Shown piece by piece: positions 1 to 7,923 of a stretch of DNA of 21,363 bases (position 1 is its first letter; each line of letters starts with the position of its first letter). The notes beneath the pieces were generated by a model. It saw nothing but the letters and a program-made list of their open reading frames with translations. It was not told the DNA's origin and made no database searches. The position numbers were made by a program, and so were the translations under genes. Source of the DNA: JAVVEZ01 sp032250895 (lineage in GTDB: Bacteria > Pseudomonadota > Gammaproteobacteria > Pseudomonadales > Pseudohongiellaceae); the NCBI GenBank assembly GCA_032250895.1, contig JAVVEZ010000061.1, positions 1 through 21,363 on the forward strand, given 5' to 3'.

Positions 1-62
1 AGTCGCTCCCGATGTCGGGATCCCCCGCGGCATCCGGCGCATAGTCGCCGATCAAGACATCG

Positions 63-932
63 ATGCCGCACTCCATGAGCAGGCGTATCAACAGGTATCA
101 AGCCACGTCTTCTTTGCGCCTGTCCGCAAGCCATGCAAAGAGCCTGGCAATTTTGCTGGTCCCATTGCTGTTGGCCAGCGCTGGCTCCCGGAGCATCGCC
201 GCCGGCTATCCGGCGCTGGATCAGGCACAGCTTGACTGGATCGGACAGCAGATATTCAGTAATGAATGCGCCCGCCAGTTGCCCTGTCTCACGAGCTGGA
301 ACCCGGGAGAAGACTTCCCTTCTCTGGGTATCGGGCATTTTATCTGGTATCGCGAGGATCAGCAGGAAGCCTTCGCCGAAAGTTTTCCGGCCCTGCTGCA
401 GTTTCTGCAAGCCCACGGCATCGAGTTGCCGACCTGGATAGTCGAAGCCGGGTATCACGCACCCTGGCCGAACCGGGAAGCCTTTCTGACTGCTGTCGAC
501 CAGCCCGAACTGCTGGAACTCAACAGTCTGCTGGCCACCACCATGGATCTGCAAATCGCTTTCATCGTGCAGCGTTTTCAACTGGCGGCAACGGCAATGA
601 GCAGCGGGCTTGACGAACCGGCACGTGCGCAGATGGCGGCCCGTCTGACAGAGCTGGCCAATGCTTCCCCGCCCCATGGCATGTATGCCTTGATTGATTA
701 TGTCAATTTCAAGGGCACAGGAATTTTATCGGCAGAGCGCTACCGGGACCAGGGCTGGGGACTGCTTCAGGTATTGGCGGGAATGTCTTCCGAAAGCGAT
801 GACATCCTTGCCGAATTCGTCAAATCGGCAAGTACTGTTCTGGAAAGAAGAGTAGCCAATTCGCCACCACAAAGAAATGAAAAAAAATGGCTTGATGGCT
901 GGAAAAAAAGGCTACAGACTTATCTTCGATAG
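63..932 (+). CDS. Exported orphan protein with lysozyme-like motifs
   Basis: A 289-residue protein with a basic N-terminus, a hydrophobic stretch at about residues 27-40 and a likely Sec cleavage site near residue 47 (SIAA/GYP). It has no assigned function that I know of, but resembles a conserved proteobacterial family with the signature SLGIGHFIWY (residues 87-96) and ALIDYVNFKGTG (209-220). A glutamate (E68, in NEC) lies 24 residues before H92 of GIGH, an arrangement like phage-type lysozymes (GH24), where a catalytic Glu precedes a GIGH motif. Two cysteines (C69, C75) could form a disulfide. The start is uncertain: ATG at 63 or 75, neither with a good ribosome binding site. The C-terminus is Lys-rich and the 3' end A-rich. 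hisC follows after 22 nt. Coding status is firm; function is inference. Confidence 0.8.
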   Translation: MPHSMSRRINRYQATSSLRLSASHAKSLAILLVPLLLASAGSRSIAAGYPALDQAQLDWIGQQIFSNECARQLPCLTSWNPGEDFPSLGIGHFIWYREDQQEAFAESFPALLQFLQAHGIELPTWIVEAGYHAPWPNREAFLTAVDQPELLELNSLLATTMDLQIAFIVQRFQLAATAMSSGLDEPARAQMAARLTELANASPPHGMYALIDYVNFKGTGILSAERYRDQGWGLLQVLAGMSSESDDILAEFVKSASTVLERRVANSPPQRNEKKWLDGWKKRLQTYLR

Positions 933-954
933 AATACAAAACAAAAGGTTTTTT

Positions 955-2049
955 ATGAATTATGAACGTTCCAATATAAAAAAAATGACCGGTTATACAC
1001 CGGGAGAGCAGCCGGATTCGGCCGCCATCATAAAGCTGAATACCAACGAAAACCCCTTTCCTGCCAGTCCTGCTGTAGCGGCAGCCCTGGCCACCATCCG
1101 GGTTGACAGCCTGCGCCGCTATCCGCCACCTACGGCGCTGCCGCTCAGAACGGCGCTTGCCGCCTGCCATCGGGTGCATGCCGACAACATCATTGTCACC
1201 AATGGCGGCGATGAACTTCTGCGCCTGGCAATCAGCACCTTTGTTGAAACCTCCGACGCCATTGCAATTGCCAACCCCAGCTACTCCCTCTACGAAGTGC
1301 TGGCCCAGGCCCACGGTTGCGGAATGATCAAACTGGAACTCCGGGACGACTGGTCGCTGCCCACTGATTTCGGACAGCAGCTCAATGCCAGCGGCGCCAC
1401 GATGTGTCTGCTGGTAAACCCCCATGCACCCTCCGGACAGCTCACCGACAGCGACGAGCTGCGCCAGCTTGCGGCTGACTTCAAGGGGGTTCTGGTGATC
1501 GACGAGGCCTATGTGGACTTTGTCGATCCCGAACAAGGCCACGACTGCCTGCCCCTGATCCGGGAGTTCGACAATGTGCTGATCCTGCGCACCTTCAGCA
1601 AGGGCTATTCGCTGGCTGGCCTGCGGATGGCTTATGGTCTGGCTGCCGGTTCCCTGATCGCTCCCATGCAACACAAGACCAAGGACAGTTACAATACCGA
1701 CTTCATCGCCCAGACCCTGGCCCGGGCCGCCATCGAAAGCCGTGCTTACGCGGCAGAAACCTGGGCTTATGTCCGTAGGGAAAGGACCATCATGGCAGAC
1801 AGTCTGCAAAAGATGGGCTTTCACAGCCACCCCAGCCAGAGCAATTTTCTGCTGGTTGGCGTACCCTCGCTGTTTACTGCGGAGAGTCTCTACGAAGCCT
1901 TGAAGCAGAGGGGCATTCTGATTCGCTATTTCAACCAGCCCCGCCTCCGGGACAAGCTGCGCATCAGTCTGGGCACCCAGACCGAAAATGCCCGTCTGAT
2001 CGACGCCCTCAGAGATATCACCGGCGCCGGCCAGGGCTTGAGGATCTGA
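955..2049 (+). CDS. hisC: Histidinol-phosphate aminotransferase (HisC-like)
   Basis: A 364-residue PLP-dependent aminotransferase of fold type I. In histidine synthesis HisC converts imidazole-acetol phosphate and glutamate to histidinol phosphate and 2-oxoglutarate in the cytosol. Visible landmarks are the N-terminal signature GEQP...IKLNTNENPFP, a NPHAPSG loop (family form NPNNPTG), DEAYVDF around residue 183, and the PLP lysine K216 in TFSKGYSLAGLRMAY. The C-terminal RISLGT carries the substrate-carboxylate arginine. The start at 955 was chosen because the family N-terminus begins here and an AAAGG lies just upstream; an in-frame ATG at 877 would overlap the previous gene. No other his genes are visible, so it is a detached copy, and a related aminotransferase role (for example with aromatic substrates) cannot be excluded. 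Confidence 0.93.
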   Translation: MNYERSNIKKMTGYTPGEQPDSAAIIKLNTNENPFPASPAVAAALATIRVDSLRRYPPPTALPLRTALAACHRVHADNIIVTNGGDELLRLAISTFVETSDAIAIANPSYSLYEVLAQAHGCGMIKLELRDDWSLPTDFGQQLNASGATMCLLVNPHAPSGQLTDSDELRQLAADFKGVLVIDEAYVDFVDPEQGHDCLPLIREFDNVLILRTFSKGYSLAGLRMAYGLAAGSLIAPMQHKTKDSYNTDFIAQTLARAAIESRAYAAETWAYVRRERTIMADSLQKMGFHSHPSQSNFLLVGVPSLFTAESLYEALKQRGILIRYFNQPRLRDKLRISLGTQTENARLIDALRDITGAGQGLRI

Positions 2050-2053
2050 ATCC

Positions 2054-2302
2054 ATGCTGAAATCCCCACGACGAAAACTCAGCAAGAAAAACCGCAATAT
2101 CCTGTCCGGTTTACTGGTGGCGCTGGCCTCGGTCTATACCGTGGCCGCCTACCTGGATCTGACGCGGGAAGAACTGTTCGGTTTTTTGTTGCAGACACTG
2201 TTGTTCGTGGTTGGGACCATAGTGCTGGCCGTATTGACCGTGCTGCTGTTCAAGGGCCTGGCAAAGATCAGGCAGCTTGTCAAAAAGAAAAATCACAGCT
2301 GA
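2054..2302 (+). CDS. Small two-helix membrane protein
   Basis: An 82-residue protein starting 4 nt after the hisC stop, so probably cotranscribed with it. A basic N-terminus (KSPRRKLSKKNR) is followed by two hydrophobic segments, at about residues 15-35 and 42-67, and a Lys-rich C-terminal tail ending KKKNHS. The charge pattern suggests both ends face the cytoplasm. I do not recognise the family and see no catalytic residues. It ends 35 nt before the convergent rimI stop, with no obvious terminator between them. The ORF is supported by its spacing, coding-like codon use and clean membrane topology; the function is unknown. Confidence 0.7.
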   Translation: MLKSPRRKLSKKNRNILSGLLVALASVYTVAAYLDLTREELFGFLLQTLLFVVGTIVLAVLTVLLFKGLAKIRQLVKKKNHS

Positions 2303-2337
2303 CCCGGATTTTCATTCACTCGTCATTCCCTCCGAGC

Positions 2338-2844
2338 TCACATCCCGGTACCCGAACCTACGACCTCAGCTTTGTCGCCTGTTCCCCCAAAGCGGTACAC
2401 CAGGGCATCTTCATTGCCGTCGATGGTCGGATAATAATCCCTGCGCCTTGCAATCTGGATAAAGCCCGCGCCTTCATAGAGCCTGATGGCCCGGCGGTTG
2501 GCACTTCTCACTTCCAGGAACACGGTCTCGACCTGGGCCTGTTGCATGTCCTGCAGCAGGTTTTGCAAGAGTGCCCGACCATGGCCCCGGCCCTGCTGTT
2601 CCAGAGCGATACCAAAATTCAGCACGCTGGCTTCATCCAGTACCCGGGAAACCAGAGCATAGCCAATCACCCTGCCCGCCAGGCAGCAAACCCTGCAGTC
2701 GTAACCGGCATTCAGACAGTCGAGGAATTTTCTGGCGTTCCAGGGGAAGGGGCCAAGCCCGGATTCAATTTTGCAGACAGCCTCGACATCTCCTGTCTGC
2801 ATGGGTCTGAAAACGCAGGCTGGACTCGAAGCGGGAGCTGTCAT
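2338..2844 (-). CDS. rimI: Ribosomal protein S18 alanine N-acetyltransferase
   Basis: A 168-residue GNAT-fold acetyltransferase. RimI acetylates the N-terminal alanine of ribosomal protein S18 using acetyl-CoA. The acetyl-CoA loop is QGRGHGRALL, and the C-terminal half closely follows E. coli RimI: FLEVRSANRRAIRLYEGAGF, then RRDYYPTIDGNEDALVYRF. The ATG at 2844 overlaps the stop of the upstream gene as ATGA, which points to translational coupling and decides the start; a longer in-frame start exists at 2877 but would lie inside that gene. The upstream partner resembles HolD, and holD-rimI is also the order in E. coli, which supports both calls. The C-terminal tail after VYRFGG (about 15 residues) is a local extension. 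Confidence 0.92.
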   Translation of the reverse strand: MTAPASSPACVFRPMQTGDVEAVCKIESGLGPFPWNARKFLDCLNAGYDCRVCCLAGRVIGYALVSRVLDEASVLNFGIALEQQGRGHGRALLQNLLQDMQQAQVETVFLEVRSANRRAIRLYEGAGFIQIARRRDYYPTIDGNEDALVYRFGGTGDKAEVVGSGTGM

Positions 2845-3587
2845 CGACGCAATGACAAGGCTTGCAGATCCCGCCAAACGGTCTTTTTCAGAGCGGGCAC
2901 ACTGATGATTTCATGCAGACTGCGGGTGACTACAAGACGCCAGCCCGGTTGTTCACTGTCGGCACCGGATTCCGGCACCACGAAGCGCTCCGCCATTTCA
3001 CCCATCAGCAACAAGGTGGCAAAGGCTTGCTCGCTCATCTTTTGCTCCAGGTAAGCCAGCAGGGCCGCCTTGGCCGCCAGCGCATTTTTTTCCAGGTGCT
3101 GCCCTTCACCGAAAGGCCAGCGAAAAGGCAGTTCCCCGAAATCCATGGCCTGGCAATCAAACTGCCGGCTTTTGAGTATGTTTATCAATAAACGCTGGTG
3201 AGCGGGTGGCAGCTGCGGGCGCCCCATGTAGGGAAGCTGGTTCAGTATGCAAAGACTGGCATTGACCCGGATAAACCCCAATTGAAACCTGATTTCTTCG
3301 GTGGACCCCGCCGGTTTGTCGTCGGGGCCGATGAGCCCTGCGCGCTCATCAGAGGAACTCGACATTGCCGCTTGTGTCCGCCCCTGCCGGGCAGTAACAG
3401 CAGGAAGCGGGGCGGCCCCCTTTTCCCCTGTTTCTATTACCTCTTCTATTTCTTCCTTTGGCGGCAGGGCTTCCGGCCAGTCGCATTGTTTTGAGGCTCT
3501 GGCGGCAGGCAGCACAAAGCGTGGGTAATAGGCCGTGATGCCCATGGTCCGCAGATAGTCCTGTCGCTGTCTTTCGTTCAGTGTCAT
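2841..3587 (-). CDS. HolD-like (DNA polymerase III psi) candidate
   Basis: A 248-residue protein coupled to rimI by an ATGA overlap. Its start, MTLNERQRQDYLRTMGITAYYP, resembles the beginning of E. coli HolD, whose first residues end in QLGITQW and bind the chi subunit. A later segment (LCILNQLPYMGRPQLPPAHQ) resembles the HolD core region with its NDLPAL motif. HolD links the clamp loader to chi and SSB during replication. The protein is much longer than E. coli psi (137 residues); the extra length is mainly a Glu/Ala/Pro/Ser-rich, probably unstructured segment at about residues 35-95, plus a longer C-terminal domain. The start at 3587 is chosen on this N-terminal match with an AAGAG 10 nt upstream; ATGs at 3647 and 3746 are alternatives. 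The call rests on synteny and short motifs, so it is tentative. Confidence 0.6.
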   Translation of the reverse strand: MTLNERQRQDYLRTMGITAYYPRFVLPAARASKQCDWPEALPPKEEIEEVIETGEKGAAPLPAVTARQGRTQAAMSSSSDERAGLIGPDDKPAGSTEEIRFQLGFIRVNASLCILNQLPYMGRPQLPPAHQRLLINILKSRQFDCQAMDFGELPFRWPFGEGQHLEKNALAAKAALLAYLEQKMSEQAFATLLLMGEMAERFVVPESGADSEQPGWRLVVTRSLHEIISVPALKKTVWRDLQALSLRR

Positions 3588-3821
3588 GTCAGGGAAGCTC
3601 TTGATGAGCCCGGATTTTACGCCACCCTCCGGGTAATGCAAAGACATGGATCCCACCAGCAGCGGCGGGGTGGTCCGGCGAGGAGCGCGAGCGAGCGGAG
3701 CCACCACGGCGCTGCCTTTCGAAAACCTGACGTCAACCAGAATCAAGCTGCGGCGTTATCGGAAAGTAATTGGATTGCGAAGGCCGTTCAAGAAAACTTT
3801 TTCAATCAACAGGAGTCAAGC

Positions 3822-4478
3822 ATGAAATATAAAATATCAGGCCTGTTAGCCGCTGTCGCCATTATTGGCGCCTTTCTGACATCTTCAAGCTTTGCGCAAT
3901 CCAGCGACAGATCCGGTTTCGAGCGTACTCGTGAACGCTCCGTCCCCGCTGATCTGCACCGACCCGCCATCAGTCGCGCAGGTCACCGCGGAAACCCGGA
4001 AAGACTGGTCACCCGCTTCGATAGTGACAACGACGGGCAGCTCAGTTTCGATGAATTCCTCGACAGCAGGATTGCTCTTATTGATCAAAATTTTGACCGT
4101 CTGGACAGAAATGACGACGGCCTGGTGGATGCCGGTGAAAGCTCACGGCCGGATCACCATGGAGCCGCGATTGACCGGGCTGAAGTCAGAACCTGTGTGC
4201 GGGAAATTCTTGCGGCCTACGATGCCGATCATGCCCTGGATGAGCGCTTTGACTACGTCGATCTCGATGGCGATGGCTATATTGACCTGGCGGAACTCAG
4301 TGCCGCTCTGGAAGCCAGGGCACATGTGCTGTTTGCACGGCTCGACACCGACGGGGATGATTTTATCAGCCTGGCCGAACTGGAAGCCGCGCTGCAACAG
4401 CAGATCAATCTGCGCCGGGTGGTCAGGGCCTGCATAGACCAGGTCTCCGATCCTGTTGAACCCGATACTGATCTCTGA
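3822..4478 (+). CDS. Exported four-EF-hand calcium-binding protein
   Basis: A 218-residue protein with a Sec signal peptide (MKYKISGLLAAVAIIGAF..., cleavage likely after SSFAQ near residue 26). It has four EF-hand loops: DSDNDGQLSFDE (residues 67-78), DRNDDGLVDAGE (95-106), DLDGDGYIDLAE (147-158) and DTDGDDFISLAE (175-186). The first three are canonical; the fourth has Asp in place of the usual Gly at position 6. The 28-residue spacing inside each half indicates two EF-hand pairs. The mature protein is expected in the periplasm or outside the cell, where it could bind calcium; no enzymatic domain is visible. An AGGAG 6 nt before the ATG decides the start. It stands alone, divergent from the HolD-like gene, and a strong terminator follows. 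Confidence 0.9.
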   Translation: MKYKISGLLAAVAIIGAFLTSSSFAQSSDRSGFERTRERSVPADLHRPAISRAGHRGNPERLVTRFDSDNDGQLSFDEFLDSRIALIDQNFDRLDRNDDGLVDAGESSRPDHHGAAIDRAEVRTCVREILAAYDADHALDERFDYVDLDGDGYIDLAELSAALEARAHVLFARLDTDGDDFISLAELEAALQQQINLRRVVRACIDQVSDPVEPDTDL

Positions 4479-4531
4479 TTTTCCCTCTCAACCTGTATTC
4501 CCGCAGCCCACGCAGGAATACGGACTTGACA

Positions 4532-4559
4532 GGCCGGAGTCCCTCTCCGGCCTTTTTTT
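4532..4559 (+). terminator. Rho-independent terminator after the EF-hand gene
   Basis: GGCCGGAG at 4532-4539 pairs with CTCCGGCC at 4545-4552 around a 5-nt loop and is followed by seven Ts at 4553-4559. It lies 53 nt after the EF-hand stop codon and separates that gene from the cytochrome operon. Confidence 0.92.
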
Positions 4560-4656
4560 GCTGTCTTCCCGGGTTTCCACACGACAGGCTTGTCATATTT
4601 CCGGCCATTGCCGGGTCTTGATCTGTTCCAAGGCCCATGGCCGCAAGCCATAACAG

Positions 4657-4686
4657 TTGCATCCCGTCGAAGATGCTACTTATACT
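4657..4686 (+). promoter_or_regulatory. Possible sigma70 promoter of the cytochrome operon
   Basis: A good -10 box TATACT (4681-4686) lies 18 nt after a weak -35-like TTGCAT (4657-4662), about 58 nt before the cytochrome start and downstream of the preceding terminator. The -35 matches the consensus at only three positions, so an activator could be needed or the true -35 may differ. Confidence 0.35.
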
Positions 4687-4743
4687 GTCCAGCGTCCAGC
4701 GTATTTTGCTCACCAGAATAACAACAATTGAAGGAAAGCCACC

Positions 4744-6510
4744 ATGCCCATGAAGACTCCCTTGCGACACCTTGTACTTGCGTTTGCACTGCCGGCTCTG
4801 ATGACAGCCGGCATCAGAGCTGCCGAACCCACTGACATCAATGCCCTGATAGCCAGGGGTGACGCCCTGTTCCATCAGCCGGCTTCGTGCTGGGTCTGTC
4901 ATGGCGAAAAAGCCGAGGGCCGGGTGGGTCCCTCCCTGCAATTCGGCCCGACCCCTTTCGACATTCGCTATCAGTTCAGCGCCAACCCCCAGATGGCCCC
5001 CCTGCGGGAAGTGCTCAATCCGACGTCCGAAGACTTCATTGCCCTGTCGGTATTTTTGCGCAACATGAATGGCATTGCCACCACGGCAGAGGATCTCGAA
5101 AATCTCACCCTGACACTCAACAGTGTGCAGGACTTTGATGCCGTACCCGACTATTTCATGACCGAGCGGGACCAGGCGGTGGCAGAAATCGAATCCTTTG
5201 ATACCGTCCTGGAAAGCTGGCAGCGCCGCTCCAAGGAAGGCAATATCCGCCATGATTATCAGGTGCGCGCCGTTGCCGAATTCGATGCCGGCCCCGCCAA
5301 ATTCACCCCGCAGTCCGGCAAGACCTATTTCTATGAAAATGTCGGCACCGCGGGCGGTTTCCGGCCTGGCGCGGCACCGCCTCCGGAATCACCGCAAGTG
5401 GTCGTTGGCGACGCCGAGACCAAGGAAGTCATCGCCTCCTACATGATTCCCAAGGAACTGCGCGGCGGTGTGCACACCACCGTCATGTCGCCGGATGGCA
5501 AGTTCCTCTACATCATCGGCGCCCGGCCCTTCTCCACCGCCAAGGAAGTCTTTTCACTGACCACGCCACAATCCCTGCTGAAGGTCGATGCGCTGACCCT
5601 GCAGCCGGTCAAACAGCTGATGATCGGCTCCCGTCTGCATCACGCGCAGATCTTCCAGGACCGCTACATCCTGATGGACAGCTTTGTCCGGGACCAGAAC
5701 GGCATCGACATCATGCTGTTCGATCCGCAGACCGACACCATGGTCGGCGGCGTGCGCAGCGAGGAACTGGGCGGTTCACCCTATACCGCCTGGACCGATG
5801 ACCGCTACATCTATGTGCTGATGGAACCACTGGGCTACGGCACCACACTGGGCGACAAGACCTGGTCGGGCTTTCTGGCTGCCGGACAGTTCAGTCGCGG
5901 CCAACTGACCACCATCCGCCCCTTCTGGATCGCCAAGATCGACCCACAGTCCTGGGAAGTGGTGAAGGAATATCCCTATCCCGGTTACCGCGCCGACTGG
6001 ATTGCCTTCGACGCCGCCAAGGAAAACATGTATGTGACGGCCGGCGCCTCTGCCAATGTCAGCAAGATCAATATTGAAACCGGCAAGATCGTCTGGACCA
6101 CGCCTACCGGCTCCGGGCCTTACGGCGTCAACCTCAACACCGATGAAAGCGAGATCTGGGTCGCGGACAAGGGTGAAACCACCGGCATGTTCGGCCGCAC
6201 CGTGTCGGTCATCGACAGCGCCACCGGCCGCCAGTTGCAGACTCTGTTCTCCGGCTACCAGGTGGATCACCTGCTGCTGGCACCCAATGGCAAGGAATTC
6301 TGGGCCACCAGCAATGGCGAAGGCCGGATCTATGTGTTCGATGAAGCCACGCATGAACAAAGTCATGTCATCGACATGCCCGGCTTTGGCGATCCCCACG
6401 GGCTGGTCTGGGTGCACTATGACGACCGGGGACAATCCCGGGTGGTGCGCGACCAGGGTGGTTTCCATAATGGCATCGACCCACGGCTGGGCAATGCCCT
6501 GGATTACTGA
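4744..6510 (+). CDS. Cytochrome c fused to a YVTN-type beta-propeller
   Basis: A 588-residue exported protein. A signal peptide (residues 1-26) is followed by a small class-I-like cytochrome domain with one heme c site, CWVCH (49-53), and a candidate axial Met at M84 (NPQMAPL). From about residue 190 the rest is a beta-propeller with YVTN/NHL-like blades, such as VMSPDGKFLYI, DDRYIYVLME, NMYVTAGA, SEIWVAD and KEFWATSNGEGRIYVFD. Several histidines sit in loops (GGVHTT, RLHHAQ, VDHLLL, GDPHGL). AAGGA 8 nt before ATG 4744 supports the start; M3 is an alternative. The layout is like cytochrome cd1 proteins (NirS/NirN), but I see no d1-heme signature. It heads an operon with a CcdA-like protein and a second propeller, so it is likely a periplasmic electron carrier or enzyme of unknown substrate. 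Confidence 0.88.
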   Translation: MPMKTPLRHLVLAFALPALMTAGIRAAEPTDINALIARGDALFHQPASCWVCHGEKAEGRVGPSLQFGPTPFDIRYQFSANPQMAPLREVLNPTSEDFIALSVFLRNMNGIATTAEDLENLTLTLNSVQDFDAVPDYFMTERDQAVAEIESFDTVLESWQRRSKEGNIRHDYQVRAVAEFDAGPAKFTPQSGKTYFYENVGTAGGFRPGAAPPPESPQVVVGDAETKEVIASYMIPKELRGGVHTTVMSPDGKFLYIIGARPFSTAKEVFSLTTPQSLLKVDALTLQPVKQLMIGSRLHHAQIFQDRYILMDSFVRDQNGIDIMLFDPQTDTMVGGVRSEELGGSPYTAWTDDRYIYVLMEPLGYGTTLGDKTWSGFLAAGQFSRGQLTTIRPFWIAKIDPQSWEVVKEYPYPGYRADWIAFDAAKENMYVTAGASANVSKINIETGKIVWTTPTGSGPYGVNLNTDESEIWVADKGETTGMFGRTVSVIDSATGRQLQTLFSGYQVDHLLLAPNGKEFWATSNGEGRIYVFDEATHEQSHVIDMPGFGDPHGLVWVHYDDRGQSRVVRDQGGFHNGIDPRLGNALDY

Positions 6511-6516
6511 CAGCTT

Positions 6517-7923
6517 ATGAACCCTGAACTCTCTCTGCCGCGCTCGCCCACTGCGGGCCGGTCAGTCTTCGCTCAGGTTCCTCTGCTCATCAAGGCCGCC
6601 CTGGCGGCCTTGATTGCCTTGGGCCTGGCGTCCACCTGGCTGATCTTTCCCTACTATGTCGAAGGCGATGGCCTGCTGAATGGGGCCGGTGAATCCAGCC
6701 GGCAGATGAAGGGGGGCGAGGTTTCCCGGTATTTTTCCCGCACCCTGCTCAAGCACCCGGACCTGGAAATTACCGCCACCTTTGCCACTGAAGAGTTCTT
6801 TCAGTATGTGGATGACGCCAGCACCATCCGCAATCTCAGGCCCGACCGCAACTTCGTGTTCTATGTCAATGAAACCGTCCATGCCGGCCGTCTGCCCCAG
6901 GAACTGCCGAAAGTCATTCTGAATATGGGCGATCTGGAGCTGACACCGGTGGTCAGCAGTGGTCCGGTCAGTGCCGACCATCATCGGGTCACCCTTTACA
7001 GTTTCCCGAAACAGCTGGAAACCGGTCAGAATATTGCGCTGATCGACTATCCCAATATCCGTCTGAGCGTCAGCAACCTTTATCTCGACAGCCCGCAGGC
7101 GCTGACCTTCCTGGGGATGTGGGAGGCGCCGTATGTGCTGCCAGAAGCCTTGCGCGACAGCTCCCGCATCTCGATGCTCGCCATGATGGCGCTGGGAGCC
7201 GGGCTGCTGTCCTCGGTCCTGACGCCCTGTCTGCTGCAGATGATGGTGGTGTTCGGCTCGATCACGGCCGGATTCGCCACCGTACCCGGCGCACAGGACG
7301 GTGACGCCGATTACACACCGGTCGTCAGGCGCAAACTGATGTTCACCGCCTCGGCCTTCGTCATTGGTTTCATCGTCATGTATGTGCTGGCCGGGGCGCT
7401 CATCGGCAGTCTTGGCTTCCGTGCCCAGCTGTTGTTTGCCGAATACCGGGAAAGCCTGTCTTTCGTCGCTGGCACTGTGGTGTTGCTGATGGCATTCTGG
7501 GTCTTGCTGCGCAGCAACAAGGCCCTTGTCTGCCGCATCCCGGCCGGGCGTCTGCAGCAGGTCACCAACTCCCGTGACACCATCGCCAGCTCCATCATGG
7601 CCATTGGCACAGCGCTCGGGTGTACCGTGTGCTTCGGCGGCGCCATCGTCGGCACGCTGATCATCTATGTCGGCGTCATTGGCAGCGCGTTGATCGGTGC
7701 CGGCATCATGCTGGTGTTTGCGCTGGGCTTTGCCCTTCCCCTGCTGGTGGCGGCTTATTCCCTGAGTCTTTCACAAAGTTTTCTGAAGATGATCACCACC
7801 TACAGCAAAACCATCAATTATCTGAGCGCCGCCCTGATCGCCACCTTCGGGGTGATTTTGATGACGGACAATTTTCATGTGGTCAGCGATATGATTTATC
7901 CCTATCTGGGCCTGAACCAATGA
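6517..7923 (+). CDS. CcdA/DsbD-like membrane protein with periplasmic domain
   Basis: A 468-residue integral membrane protein starting 6 nt after the cytochrome stop. The N-terminal helix (about residues 20-45) is followed by roughly 160 residues with soluble character, probably periplasmic, and then by a six-helix CcdA/DsbD-type core from about residue 215. Two sites match the thiol pair of that family: C238 in SSVLTPCLLQ (as in the SPCVLP motif of CcdA) and GCTVC (C369 and C372) in a later helix. CcdA proteins carry reducing equivalents from thioredoxin across the inner membrane, for example to keep apocytochrome c CXXCH cysteines reduced. The large extra domain and the CXXC form of the second site are unusual for CcdA. 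It probably serves the maturation of the neighbouring cytochrome; the ribosome binding site is weak, so coupling to the upstream gene is likely. Confidence 0.82.
   Translation: MNPELSLPRSPTAGRSVFAQVPLLIKAALAALIALGLASTWLIFPYYVEGDGLLNGAGESSRQMKGGEVSRYFSRTLLKHPDLEITATFATEEFFQYVDDASTIRNLRPDRNFVFYVNETVHAGRLPQELPKVILNMGDLELTPVVSSGPVSADHHRVTLYSFPKQLETGQNIALIDYPNIRLSVSNLYLDSPQALTFLGMWEAPYVLPEALRDSSRISMLAMMALGAGLLSSVLTPCLLQMMVVFGSITAGFATVPGAQDGDADYTPVVRRKLMFTASAFVIGFIVMYVLAGALIGSLGFRAQLLFAEYRESLSFVAGTVVLLMAFWVLLRSNKALVCRIPAGRLQQVTNSRDTIASSIMAIGTALGCTVCFGGAIVGTLIIYVGVIGSALIGAGIMLVFALGFALPLLVAAYSLSLSQSFLKMITTYSKTINYLSAALIATFGVILMTDNFHVVSDMIYPYLGLNQ

Noticed and set aside
1..76. Open minus-strand frame starting at ATG 76 (MECGIDVLIGDYAPDAAG) and running off the left edge
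   Set aside because: Only 25 codons are visible, there is no ribosome binding site, and it would overlap the start of the exported protein; it could be the start of a divergent gene but cannot be supported.
820..2097. Long minus-strand open frame opposite hisC
   Set aside because: Its translation has no recognisable family and the opposite strand encodes a clear aminotransferase; it is a product of GC-rich codon use.
3636..3821. N-terminal extension of the EF-hand protein from ATG 3636
   Set aside because: The extension lacks a domain and would bury the signal peptide; a good ribosome binding site precedes ATG 3822.
4744..6510. Cytochrome cd1 (NirS/NirN)
   Set aside because: The cytochrome-plus-propeller layout is similar, but the blades are YVTN-like, no d1-heme motif is seen and no nir genes are nearby.
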